From assembly GCA_025774805.1 (NCBI GenBank), contig JALGZR010000146.1, positions 1 to 9,186 of the forward strand: a stretch of 9,186 nucleotides of DNA, written 5' to 3'. This document shows positions 1 to 5,681 of the stretch, in pieces (position 1 is the stretch's first letter; each line of letters begins with the position of its first letter). The notes under the pieces are model-generated. The model had not been told where the DNA came from. It ran no database searches and worked only from the letters and a program-made list of their open reading frames with translations. Source of the DNA: a bacterium (lineage in GTDB: Bacteria; ARS69). The position numbers were made by a program, and so were the translations under genes.

Positions 1-125
1 TTTCCGCCCTCCGCCCCCTCCGGGGTCCCGAACAGTACAGGTACGTCCACCGTTTCGCCGGAGAGACCCGAGACCCAGAGAGATCCGGCCCAATCCTGCC
101 TCTCTCGGGCGGGAGTGGTGGACAT
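1..125 (-). CDS. Possible 5' fragment of an unidentified protein
   Basis: An open frame starts with ATG at 123-125 on the minus strand and runs off the left edge after 41 codons. It begins MSTTPARERQDWAG and continues with a hydrophobic, glycine-rich stretch containing LWVSGLSGE and PVLFGTPEG. Support is compositional: GC is about 73% at third codon positions, with lower GC at the second, as in the real genes here, and the residue mix looks protein-like. Against it, there is no convincing Shine-Dalgarno upstream and 41 open codons are not rare in GC-rich DNA. The family is not recognised. A 9-bp inverted repeat (GACCCGAGA at 65-73, TCTCGGGTC at 137-145) brackets the start and could be an operator or chance. 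Confidence 0.3.
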   Translation of the reverse strand, partial: MSTTPARERQDWAGSLWVSGLSGETVDVPVLFGTPEGAEGG

Positions 126-490
126 CCGTAGGGGTCTCTCGGGTCAGGCGAGGGGGAGGTCAATTCGGAAGATGTTGGCGTCCAGGGCGTTACGGCGGCG
201 GAATGGCGGGGCGGCGGCCAGGCGACCGAGCGTCCACTACCTCGCCGCCTCTTTCCGCACCGCCAGGTCCGGGTCCCCGCTCCCAACGCGAACTCCGACC
301 CCGTGGTGAACAGGCTGTCCGATGTCAGGACGCCCAAACGGAAAGCGACCGAGTCGGAACGGAGTGCGGTCACATGTCCTCTCGTCGCTTCGGAGTCGGA
401 GCGAGCGGAGGACGATACTACGGGAGACGATTAGAGACGGAAGCGGGGTGGCCCGAGATCTCGCCCCCACACCGGCGATACGCCCACCGA
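126..490. other. Intergenic stretch with no convincing gene
   Basis: The 365 bp between the left-edge fragment and the stop of the nucleotidyltransferase hold no frame that looks coding on either strand. The open frames present are arginine- and serine-rich translations typical of GC-rich shadow frames. The only structure I see is the interrupted hairpin at 377-412. Confidence 0.5.
377..412 (-). terminator. Interrupted hairpin downstream of the nucleotidyltransferase operon
   Basis: Two perfect 5-bp arms stack around a 3-nt internal loop: TCCTC (377-381) pairs with GAGGA (408-412), and TCGCT (385-389) pairs with AGCGA (400-404). The apical loop is 10 nt. It lies about 80 nt beyond the stop of the minus-strand operon, so transcript end or 3' protection is plausible. 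There is no T-tract, so it is not a classical intrinsic terminator, and such hairpins are not rare in GC-rich DNA. Confidence 0.3.
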
Positions 491-1021
491 TCAGGTCAAC
501 TCGGCCAGGAACTCCTCGAGTGCCTCCTCGACGGCGCTTCGTGAGAGGGCAGGATAAGCCGAATACGCCGAATCCGGTATCTCGAGGACGAGAGCTCGAA
601 GCCGATCCGGGTCGACCATGTCGCTCCGCACGAAGTGTCGCGCGTCTTCGACATCGCGTCGGAACCCCCGTACGATCTTCGACAGGATCTGGGCGTAGGG
701 ATCATAGTGGTAGAAGCTCACCGGTCCGATCGTTTCGAGAAATACATGACGATTGCCGCTCCCGGAAAGCTCGGGGACGAAATGCTCAGGACGAGCGAAC
801 TCCACGTTCACATCGAGGCGCTCCTTGATGCCCTGGATGTCGCGGAAGACCTCTTCTCGGTCGGAGTGGAGGTCCGCATCGATCGTCGATGGACGCCAGC
901 CGGCGAAGACTGCCGTGCCGCCTCCGACCAGGTAGACGCGATAGACGCCCCGTCGCGGGGCGGTCCGCGCCAACTCCCGCATGAGAGCACGGAGCCGATC
1001 GCGCGTGAGCTCACTTCGCAC
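491..1021 (-). CDS. DUF6036/AbiEii-like nucleotidyltransferase, possible toxin of a two-gene module
   Basis: A 176-residue protein with the signature of the nucleotidyltransferase fold: a glycine motif in YLVGGGTAVFAG (residues 30-41), then T46-x-D48-x-D50, the usual pair of metal-binding aspartates. A possible third acidic position lies in LDVNVEF (69-75). The segment YDPYAQILSKIVRG (106-119) matches the helix found after the core in DUF6036/AbiEii-type proteins; K115 and D123/D126 are candidate conserved positions. Members are predicted to transfer a nucleotide to RNA or protein; some AbiEii relatives are toxins that modify tRNA. The substrate here is unknown. The start is GTG at 1019-1021, overlapping the end of the upstream gene by 11 bp, which implies translational coupling. 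No strong Shine-Dalgarno is visible. Family assignment is fairly sure; the toxin role is inference from operon layout. Confidence 0.8.
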   Translation of the reverse strand: MRSELTRDRLRALMRELARTAPRRGVYRVYLVGGGTAVFAGWRPSTIDADLHSDREEVFRDIQGIKERLDVNVEFARPEHFVPELSGSGNRHVFLETIGPVSFYHYDPYAQILSKIVRGFRRDVEDARHFVRSDMVDPDRLRALVLEIPDSAYSAYPALSRSAVEEALEEFLAELT

Positions 1022-1466
1022 GACGACCCCGATTCCGGCGCACCCTCCGACACGAATCGGTGAATGACGTCATTTGACGCAGGTGGGCGAGGTAACGGGC
1101 GTGGGCGAGGCCTCGTTCCGTGCCCGACAGCAGTCGCCAGAGCCGCGACTCCGGTTCGGACAACGTCTCAGCGGGAACCGGCACGCCCTCCCTGCGGAGA
1201 CGGGGTGCCGCCAACGATACGAGAAGACTCTCCACGGTCACCTGGCCGGCGGCGAGATCCTCGAGACCCGCGTCGACCATCGCCCCGCCGGGCAGCCCGA
1301 GCGCCGCGAAGCTCGGACTGCCGAATCGGACGCGGGTCCACCGGTGGATGGCCGCCCGGCAGGCCACTGCTCTCCTCGCTTCCGGCCGCATCTTCCGGGC
1401 CCGCGCTTCTCCGCCCTTCTTGCCGTATCGCTGAAAGCGGTTCCGTATCTCAGGAGGGAGTCTCAT
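1011..1466 (-). CDS. Small basic conserved-type protein, partner of the nucleotidyltransferase
   Basis: A 151-residue protein and the first gene of the operon. The N-terminus (MRLPPEIRNRFQRYGKKGG, then ARARKMRPEARRAV) is very basic and probably helical, which suggests nucleic-acid contact. The middle (FAALGLPGGAMVDAGLEDL, about residues 56-74) and LLVSLAAPRLRREGVPVP (about 82-99) look like a compact conserved core. The C-terminal third, with AHARYLAHLRQMTSF, is helical and arginine-rich. I recognise the general type as an uncharacterised protein found beside DUF6036-like nucleotidyltransferases, but cannot name a domain. By analogy with AbiEi/AbiEii it could be the cognate antitoxin or regulator, although no winged-helix motif is evident by eye. 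The open frame extends upstream to 1520, but the promoter occupies that stretch, so ATG at 1464-1466 is the better start. Confidence 0.75.
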   Translation of the reverse strand: MRLPPEIRNRFQRYGKKGGEARARKMRPEARRAVACRAAIHRWTRVRFGSPSFAALGLPGGAMVDAGLEDLAAGQVTVESLLVSLAAPRLRREGVPVPAETLSEPESRLWRLLSGTERGLAHARYLAHLRQMTSFTDSCRRVRRNRGRRAK

Positions 1467-1472
1467 GGACTG

Positions 1473-1501
1473 AGAATATACTAAGGGGGTAAGCATGTCA
1501 A
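1473..1501 (-). promoter_or_regulatory. Strong sigma70-type promoter giving a leaderless mRNA
   Basis: On the minus strand, TTGACA (1501-1496, perfect -35) is followed by a 17-bp spacer and TATTCT (1478-1473, 4 of 6 to the -10 consensus; an overlapping TATATT at 1480-1475 would give a 15-bp spacer). The normal 7-nt distance from the -10 places +1 at 1466, exactly the A of the ATG of the first operon gene. No Shine-Dalgarno lies between the -10 and the ATG, which agrees with leaderless translation. This is the best promoter in the window. Confidence 0.75.
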
Positions 1502-1602
1502 CACGCCCGGCCTCGAACACGGATCCCTGTCTGAGACCGCCCGCGAACTGGCCCCTCGCGGCTGGGAACGGAAGCTATGGGCAGGCGGCTCTCGAAGGGC
1601 CT

Positions 1603-1615
1603 GAATCGGCGATTC
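1603..1615. repeat. 13-bp palindrome upstream of the membrane-protein locus
   Basis: GAATCG, one central G, then CGATTC: a perfect odd-centred palindrome with 6-bp arms. It sits about 40 bp upstream of the Shine-Dalgarno/ATG pair at 1641-1657, where an operator would be expected. No promoter elements are recognisable around it, so a regulatory role is only a possibility. Confidence 0.35.
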
Positions 1616-1654
1616 CGGCTCCCGGGCCAGGATGCAGGGCAGGGAGGGACTCCG

Positions 1655-2005
1655 ATGGCCGGCAAGCACAAGCGCAATCAGCAAAACCCACATAAGAATA
1701 TTTGCGATGAGCTATGCGGTCTTTCTCGTGGGTTCTCTTATCACTGCAATAGTATCCTACCAACTGCTCCTCGGCATGGCGCTCTATGGATTCACTGAGT
1801 CTCTCAAAGCAGGGGACCTACATATCCTCGCTGGCTTGTTGTTACATTTGGCGGCACTTTCAAACACGGTCTTTGGGTTTGCCATATTGGACAGCGGGAA
1901 AAAGCCCATGGCGCCTCTTCTCATTTCAGTTCTCCTTGGCATCGTGGCCAAGACAGTCCTTCTTTCCCCTGCCACTGAAATGGTCTCACTCCCCACCCTC
2001 CCCGC
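1655..2005 (+). pseudogene. Low-GC three-helix membrane protein, probably frameshifted and 3'-truncated
   Basis: From ATG at 1707 the frame encodes MSYAVFLVGSLITAIV and two more hydrophobic segments, around HILAGLLLHLAALSNTVFGF and APLLISVLLGIVAKTVLL: three predicted transmembrane helices joined by short loops. GC is near 50% over about 1690-1990, well below the neighbours, with many A/T-ending codons (CTT, TTA, TTG, GCA, ATA). ATG 1707 has no Shine-Dalgarno, but ATG 1655 has a strong one (AGGGAGGG at 1641-1648) and starts MAGKHKRNQQNPHK in a different frame. One extra base near 1690 would separate that natural start from the helices. Past about 1990 the open frame runs to 2189, but composition changes abruptly to a proline-, serine- and arginine-rich tail that does not look native. 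The real end is therefore uncertain. The family is not recognised; an intact short gene from 1707 remains possible. Confidence 0.45.
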
Positions 2006-2523
2006 TCAGTGCAGACGGATGCTTCCAGCAGTGACGCCGTGCCCGCCGTGCTCGGTCACCCGGATGGGAGAGTCTCCCGAGGCGACGCAGTCTCCGGGCC
2101 CATTGTCTGCGTCCCAGATGAAAGGGGTCGTGCCCGTGGGCCCGGGCCCCCGGTGCAACGTGTGCACGAGGCGTCACGCGACATCGTAGACGGGGACGGC
2201 GAGAAGACTTCCCGCTCCGCCGAGAGGAGAAGAGTGCGCGCGCGGGTCGCTGCCTGAGGCTGCAGGCGATCCACCTACCGGCCGATGCCGGGGGAGCGAG
2301 CGGAATCGGCTCAGGCTCTTGAGGTCGTCCCCTTGTCGGGGGGATCCCTCTCGGCCGGCCGATCCGGGTCCCTCGGTGCCGGGATCCGCCCCCGCCACGA
2401 TCCGCGCATCAACTCGGGGTCTGTGCGCCGTGGACAGGTAGCCGAGAGGATCGGCGCGAGCTATAATCCCGCCAGCTCCATTCTGCGTTTTCCTCGACTG
2501 CATCCGGATGGTTCCGGGTCGTC
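2006..2523. other. Intergenic region with a possible minus-strand gene remnant
   Basis: No intact gene is evident between the membrane-protein remnant and the Vps62-like gene. On the minus strand, one frame is open from 2503 to a TGA at 2176-2174 and then again from 2173 to a TGA at 2008-2006. The second part looks coding-like: about 81% GC at third positions, and sequence such as TTPFIWDADNGPGDCVASGD and PIRVTEHGGHGV. It has no start with a Shine-Dalgarno. The part upstream of the first TGA looks less protein-like. It may be the decayed end of a secreted-protein gene, or chance in biased DNA. Confidence 0.3.
2462..2467 (+). promoter_or_regulatory. Candidate -10 box for the Vps62-like gene
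   Basis: A perfect TATAAT in otherwise GC-rich DNA, about 57 bp upstream of the ATG at 2524. Predicted +1 is near 2474, giving a 5' leader of about 50 nt. No good -35 exists at 16-18 bp spacing; TGGACA at 2431-2436 resembles a -35 but lies 25 bp away. An activator or a lineage-specific sigma factor could explain the missing -35. Confidence 0.4.
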
Positions 2524-4008
2524 ATGCGATTTCCGATGAGAGCTCTTTCGTTCTTTCCGTCACTCGTCGCCCTGCTGCTCTTCGGGCTGCCAGCGTTCGC
2601 GCAGCAGGACCCCGGGACGAAGCGGGTCCGGATCTCGATCCGCGACATCGGCGGCACCCAACCGGACCTCCTGGCCAGGGCCTTCGCTCCGGTGATGTGG
2701 CTCTCCGAAGACGAGAAGTACGTTCCGACCAAGCTCCCCATTGAGTGCGATGAAGACGAATCGGTCGAGCCGGTGCCGGACTCCCCCTACCAGTACACCA
2801 AGAAAAGCGATCCCGAACCGATCGACCCCCAGAAACCGCGCCCGACCGTGTACTACTACGTCCACGATCGGTCGAAGGCCGAAGCGGCACCGTGGCGCGA
2901 GCTCTGGGTTCGGTACTGGTTCTACTACGAGAACGAGCACGGTTATCACGCGCACGAGCACGATCTGGAGCGGGTGGACCTCCGCATACGGTCGGACTAC
3001 GACCCGTCGACCGGTGACGTCACCGAGTTCTGGGTCGATTGCATGGTCGGGGCCGCGCACGGTTCCCGGTGGTTCGAGAACCAGCTCATCGGCGCCGAGA
3101 TTCCTTATCCGCCCATGGTGTTCGTAGAGGAGGGCAAGCACGCCACCTGCCCCGATCGGACGGGCGACGGGAAGTACACGCCCGGGGACGACATCAATCG
3201 TTCGGTGAGCAATGCCTGGGGGGTGCGGGACATCCTGGGATCGGGGTTCCTGGGCGTCTCTCCGACGTACCGTGCGCACATGACCAAGACCCGGAAGGAC
3301 CGGCATGTTCTGGCCGCCGACTTCGCGATCGCACGTCAGGAGCTGGAGAATCGCTTCCACCGGAAGATCATCGACGCCGATACCTACGACCTGATCGCCG
3401 CCGAGGCTCTCGAGGAAGAGGATGTTTGCGGCCGTCCGGACGGTGTGGTCAACGTGATGCGTCGTCGCATCCTCGGCAAGCGGGGTCCTTTTCAGCGGGT
3501 CCTCGTGCCGATTCTGACCGATCCGGAAGTGCCGCTCCCCGTGACCAATCCCCTCAATGTCATCGACTTTGTCGGCGTGCGGTGGGACCAGTCCCGGACG
3601 TTGATCTCGGCCCAGATACCTCTCGGAACCATCCTCGCTCGTGCCGGACTCCAGCTGCCGGGCGAGTTCAACGCCGTGGCCCACTGTGATCGCGCCTCCG
3701 GCACCAACTACTGCGGCGCGAACTTGATGTATACGCCCAACATCGCGTACTGGTTGACTTCCTATGCCATGGTCGGTCTGGACCCCGAGAGCGTCGGGGT
3801 CGAGGACCGAGAGGCGCTCGAGCTGGGGCTCCGGCTTCGCGTTCCCACCCTCAAGCATCGATGGGTACACCGTGCGGGCTTCGTTTCCATCGTGCTCGAC
3901 CAGCTCGTCCCGGAGTTGCTCGGCGCCCGATTGGGATTGCGCGTGACCGACTTCGACGCGATTCGAAACGAGCGCCTGGTACTCGAGATCGGAGGCGGGC
4001 TCTGGTAA
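2524..4008 (+). CDS. Secreted Vps62-like protein with a C-terminal beta-rich region
   Basis: A 494-residue exported protein. The signal peptide is residues 1-26: basic MRFPMR, hydrophobic core SLVALLLFGLP, cleavage after AFA. The mature N-terminal half has features I associate with the Vps62-like family: LARAFAPVMWLSEDEKYVP (50-68), an aromatic strand with VRYWFYYENEHG (129-140), HAHEHDLERVDL (142-153), GAAHGSRWF (176-184) and a Y/V-rich strand ending VEEGKHATCP (201-210). The clustered His, Glu and Asp could bind metal. DRTGDGKYTPGD (211-222) fits an EF-hand-type calcium loop. The C-terminal part (about 345-494) alternates hydrophobic and polar residues and ends in Trp, as outer-membrane barrel proteins often do; that is suggestive only. 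Cysteines at 75, 173, 209, 302, 388 and 397 could form disulfides. The second ATG at 2536 is an equally possible start. It appears monocistronic. Function is unknown; the family assignment is moderate. Confidence 0.8.
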   Translation: MRFPMRALSFFPSLVALLLFGLPAFAQQDPGTKRVRISIRDIGGTQPDLLARAFAPVMWLSEDEKYVPTKLPIECDEDESVEPVPDSPYQYTKKSDPEPIDPQKPRPTVYYYVHDRSKAEAAPWRELWVRYWFYYENEHGYHAHEHDLERVDLRIRSDYDPSTGDVTEFWVDCMVGAAHGSRWFENQLIGAEIPYPPMVFVEEGKHATCPDRTGDGKYTPGDDINRSVSNAWGVRDILGSGFLGVSPTYRAHMTKTRKDRHVLAADFAIARQELENRFHRKIIDADTYDLIAAEALEEEDVCGRPDGVVNVMRRRILGKRGPFQRVLVPILTDPEVPLPVTNPLNVIDFVGVRWDQSRTLISAQIPLGTILARAGLQLPGEFNAVAHCDRASGTNYCGANLMYTPNIAYWLTSYAMVGLDPESVGVEDREALELGLRLRVPTLKHRWVHRAGFVSIVLDQLVPELLGARLGLRVTDFDAIRNERLVLEIGGGLW

Positions 4009-4059
4009 GGGGCGGAGCCTCACGCACGTGGTCCGCGAGAACTCCATTTCACGGCGGGT

Positions 4060-4076
4060 GATCACGATCAGTGATC
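4060..4076. repeat. GATC-rich inverted repeat downstream of the Vps62-like gene
   Basis: GATCAC (4060-4065), a 5-nt spacer, then GTGATC (4071-4076), a perfect 6-bp dyad. Three GATC tetramers fall within 17 bp (4060, 4066, 4073), and an overlapping TGATCA starts at 4059. It lies 51 bp beyond the stop codon. Without a T-tract it is a poor intrinsic terminator, so an operator-type site or RNA 3' stem-loop are the alternatives. Confidence 0.45.
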
Positions 4077-4268
4077 CGCTCCGGGATTCCCGAGGCGGCT
4101 CTCATAGGGTCGTGCCGTCACGAGGGCCGAGTTCGCGGGAGCGGCGGGCAGCTCATGTGCGCGGGCACGGCAGCGAGAGAACCGGATATCCGAATCTCTC
4201 CCCGCCGCAGGAGGACTCAGGTAGACTCCGGGGCAATCAGGCGGATTCGCGCCTCGGAGGAGAGTGGA

Positions 4269-4331
4269 ATGGCCAGGCTCTGCCTGTACGATTCAACCGA
4301 CGAGGTCACGGTCCACCGGGCGCGCAATTGA
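4269..4331 (+). CDS. Candidate 20-residue micro-ORF or leader peptide
   Basis: ATG at 4269 follows GGAGGAGAG (Shine-Dalgarno core GGAGG at 4256-4260, 8-nt spacing), the best ribosome-binding site in the window. The frame encodes MARLCLYDSTDEVTV and a short basic tail, then TGA at 4329-4331. The stop lies inside the left arm of the stem-loop at 4327-4376, an arrangement reminiscent of a leader peptide with an attenuator. There is no run of one amino acid that would identify a classical biosynthetic leader. It could also be the surviving start of a lost gene, or chance. Confidence 0.3.
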   Translation: MARLCLYDSTDEVTVHRARN

Positions 4332-4376
4332 GGCTCGCGGCTCGGCATGACGATGCGCCCCGCCCGCGACCTCAAT
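4327..4376. repeat. 13-bp inverted repeat, stem-loop
   Basis: ATTGAGGCTCGCGG (4327-4340) is complementary to CCGCGACCTCAAT (4364-4376) over 13 bp with a single bulged base; the loop is 23 nt. This is the longest inverted repeat I found in the window and would make a stable RNA hairpin. It begins at the stop codon of the micro-ORF. No T-tract follows. Confidence 0.55.
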
Positions 4377-4380
4377 GATG

Positions 4381-4423
4381 CCGGGAGACCGGACTCCTCT
4401 TCCTCCCGAAACCCATCTCCCGG
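4381..4423. repeat. 8-bp inverted repeat adjacent to the previous stem-loop
   Basis: CCGGGAGA (4381-4388) and TCTCCCGG (4416-4423) are perfectly complementary with a 27-nt loop. It starts 5 bp after the preceding hairpin. A third, weaker pair, CGGCGGG (4434-4440) with CCCGCCG (4477-4483), follows. Taken singly, such repeats are common in GC-rich DNA; the serial arrangement is what stands out. Confidence 0.35.
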
Positions 4424-4575
4424 GACACGGAGGCGGCGGGGGGCGGAAAAGGGAGAGCGGTGCGTGCAACCCGAGACCCGCCGTTGTCGTACGAACTGAA
4501 CGGAACTGCGGGTGAGCAGAACCGATCCCCACAGTCCAGGACATCGTTGTCGGCAGGAGGACATCGTCGCGAAAG

Positions 4576-5670
4576 ATGGGCTCTACGATTCCTGAGTACT
4601 CTCAAGGGCTGCGCTCGATACGGATGGGTACCTCACTCCTGCTTCCGGCGACAGTAGTCCTGGTCTCCGGCGCTCTCTCTTGCCGTACGAGTGATGACCT
4701 GGCGAGTGAGGAAAGAGCCGCGGTCATTGAGGGGCTTTCGTCCATGTTGCGGGATTACTACTTGTTTCCCGATGTCGGTGAGCAGTATGCAGAAATGCTG
4801 AGCCAGAGCCTCGAACGGGGGTCTTACGATGAGTTCGTGGACAGGAAGAGCTTCGCCGAGCGAGTCACGAGAGATCTGAAATCACTCCACGAAGACCGCC
4901 ATCTGTCACTGAAGGACCTCGCCACGCACCAAGAAACCATGGCAGAGCTGAGGTCCAGTATTGACGGGAAAGAGGGCGATGACACCCCGGGAGACGTCAC
5001 CCGGGCCGAGAGGATGACGGAGTTCGCGGATCTGGACACCGGCCAGGAGAGCTCGCAACATGGTTTCAAGACGGTCAAGATGATTCGGGGAGACATTGCC
5101 TATATCGAGATGAACCTCTTCCCTGAATCCCCCCAAGCGGTAGGCCGTGCGCAGGTAGGCCGTGCGCACGAGGTCATGCAGTCGATCACGGATGCGACCG
5201 CGATCATATTCGATGTTCGTCAACACAGGGGAGGTGGGATACAGGTGATCGATGCAATCGTCTCCTACCTTTTCGACGAACCCACTCATATGGTGACGAT
5301 GATGACCAGGAATCGTGATGACGATCGGATCACGGAACATGTTTCTGAGCCAAACGAGATGAGCGTCTTGTTCTCCGGAAAGCCGGTTTTCTTGCTGACG
5401 AGCAAGAGAACAGGATCGGCGGCGGAACACTTCGCCGGCGCACTCAAGTTCACGAAAAGGGCGACGCTGGTCGGGGAACCGACAGCGGGTGCGGGTCATT
5501 TCGGAGCTCGTGTTCCCATCACCGATCGCTTTGTGGCCTTCATTCCCCTGGGGCGGACGTATGACCCCGCCACCGGAGAGGACTGGGAAGGCGTTGGGGT
5601 TCAACCTGATGTTCGTGTCAAGGCATCTGCTGCCCTCGAAACTGTATTGAACATGCTGGAGTCAGAATAG
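4576..5670 (+). CDS. Exported S41-family (tail-specific/IRBP-like) serine peptidase
   Basis: A 364-residue protein. The N-terminus has a hydrophobic export segment (about 19-35, LLLPATVVLVSG) ending in ALSC, a weak lipobox with C36, so it may be a lipoprotein. The rest fits the S41 catalytic fold without a PDZ domain: an N-terminal helical region, then HEDRHL (105-110, matching the DGH motif of S41B-like members), GDIAYIEM (172-179), DVRQHRGGG (213-221), the nucleophile motif TSKRTGSAAEHFAG (275-288, predicted nucleophile S281), VGEPTAGAGHFG (299-310) and the closing GVGVQPDV (339-346). It probably degrades peptides in the periplasm or at the membrane; the substrate is unknown. Residues 189-198 are an in-frame tandem repeat. 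ATG 4576 is chosen because it supplies Arg residues before the hydrophobic core, but AGGAGG (4555-4560) lies 15 nt away, longer than ideal. ATG 4624 is an alternative. No operon partner is seen. Confidence 0.88.
   Translation: MGSTIPEYSQGLRSIRMGTSLLLPATVVLVSGALSCRTSDDLASEERAAVIEGLSSMLRDYYLFPDVGEQYAEMLSQSLERGSYDEFVDRKSFAERVTRDLKSLHEDRHLSLKDLATHQETMAELRSSIDGKEGDDTPGDVTRAERMTEFADLDTGQESSQHGFKTVKMIRGDIAYIEMNLFPESPQAVGRAQVGRAHEVMQSITDATAIIFDVRQHRGGGIQVIDAIVSYLFDEPTHMVTMMTRNRDDDRITEHVSEPNEMSVLFSGKPVFLLTSKRTGSAAEHFAGALKFTKRATLVGEPTAGAGHFGARVPITDRFVAFIPLGRTYDPATGEDWEGVGVQPDVRVKASAALETVLNMLESE
5140..5169 (+). repeat. 15-bp in-frame tandem duplication within the S41 peptidase
   Basis: GTAGGCCGTGCGCAG (5140-5154) is followed directly by GTAGGCCGTGCGCAC (5155-5169); 14 of 15 bases are identical. 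The protein reads VGRAQ-VGRAH (residues 189-198). It lies between the GDIAYIEM strand and the DVRQHRGG motif, so the reading frame and the catalytic motifs are preserved. Near identity suggests a recent slippage event. Confidence 0.9.
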
Positions 5671-5681
5671 CCCACCGTCGC

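Larger units (their letters stand above)
4009..4575. other. Long intergenic region with palindromes, a micro-ORF and stem-loops
   Basis: This stretch of 567 bp lacks a confident gene. Reading frames across it are arginine- and proline-rich shadows. What it does hold is listed separately: a GATC-rich palindrome near 4060-4076, a 20-codon ORF with a strong Shine-Dalgarno at 4269-4331, and successive inverted repeats between 4327 and 4483. No clear -35/-10 pair for the downstream S41 peptidase is visible. Confidence 0.5.

Noticed and set aside
322-1063. Plus-strand open frames over 322-828 and 635-1063
   Set aside because: They are antisense to the nucleotidyltransferase, whose GGG/TxDxD and YDPYAQ motifs are convincing; the plus-strand products show no family features.
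1481-1693. Minus-strand frame starting MWVLLIALVLAG, which looks like a signal peptide
   Set aside because: The rest is Ser/Pro/Arg-rich without domain character. The frame runs through the operon promoter and there is no ribosome-binding site, so the hydrophobic start is probably chance.
2560-4065. 501-codon open frame on the minus strand opposite the Vps62-like gene
   Set aside because: It is the complement of a gene with a clear signal peptide and family motifs. Its protein is rich in Val, Gly, Arg and His, with no domain pattern, as expected for an antisense shadow in GC-rich DNA.
4071-4331. Full 86-codon plus-strand frame including the micro-ORF
   Set aside because: The part before 4269 has shadow-like composition and no ribosome-binding site at 4071; only the last 20 codons follow a strong Shine-Dalgarno.
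4217-4564. Minus-strand frames in the 4009-4575 intergenic region
   Set aside because: The products are Arg/Ser/Pro-rich with no motifs and no ribosome-binding sites; they look non-coding.
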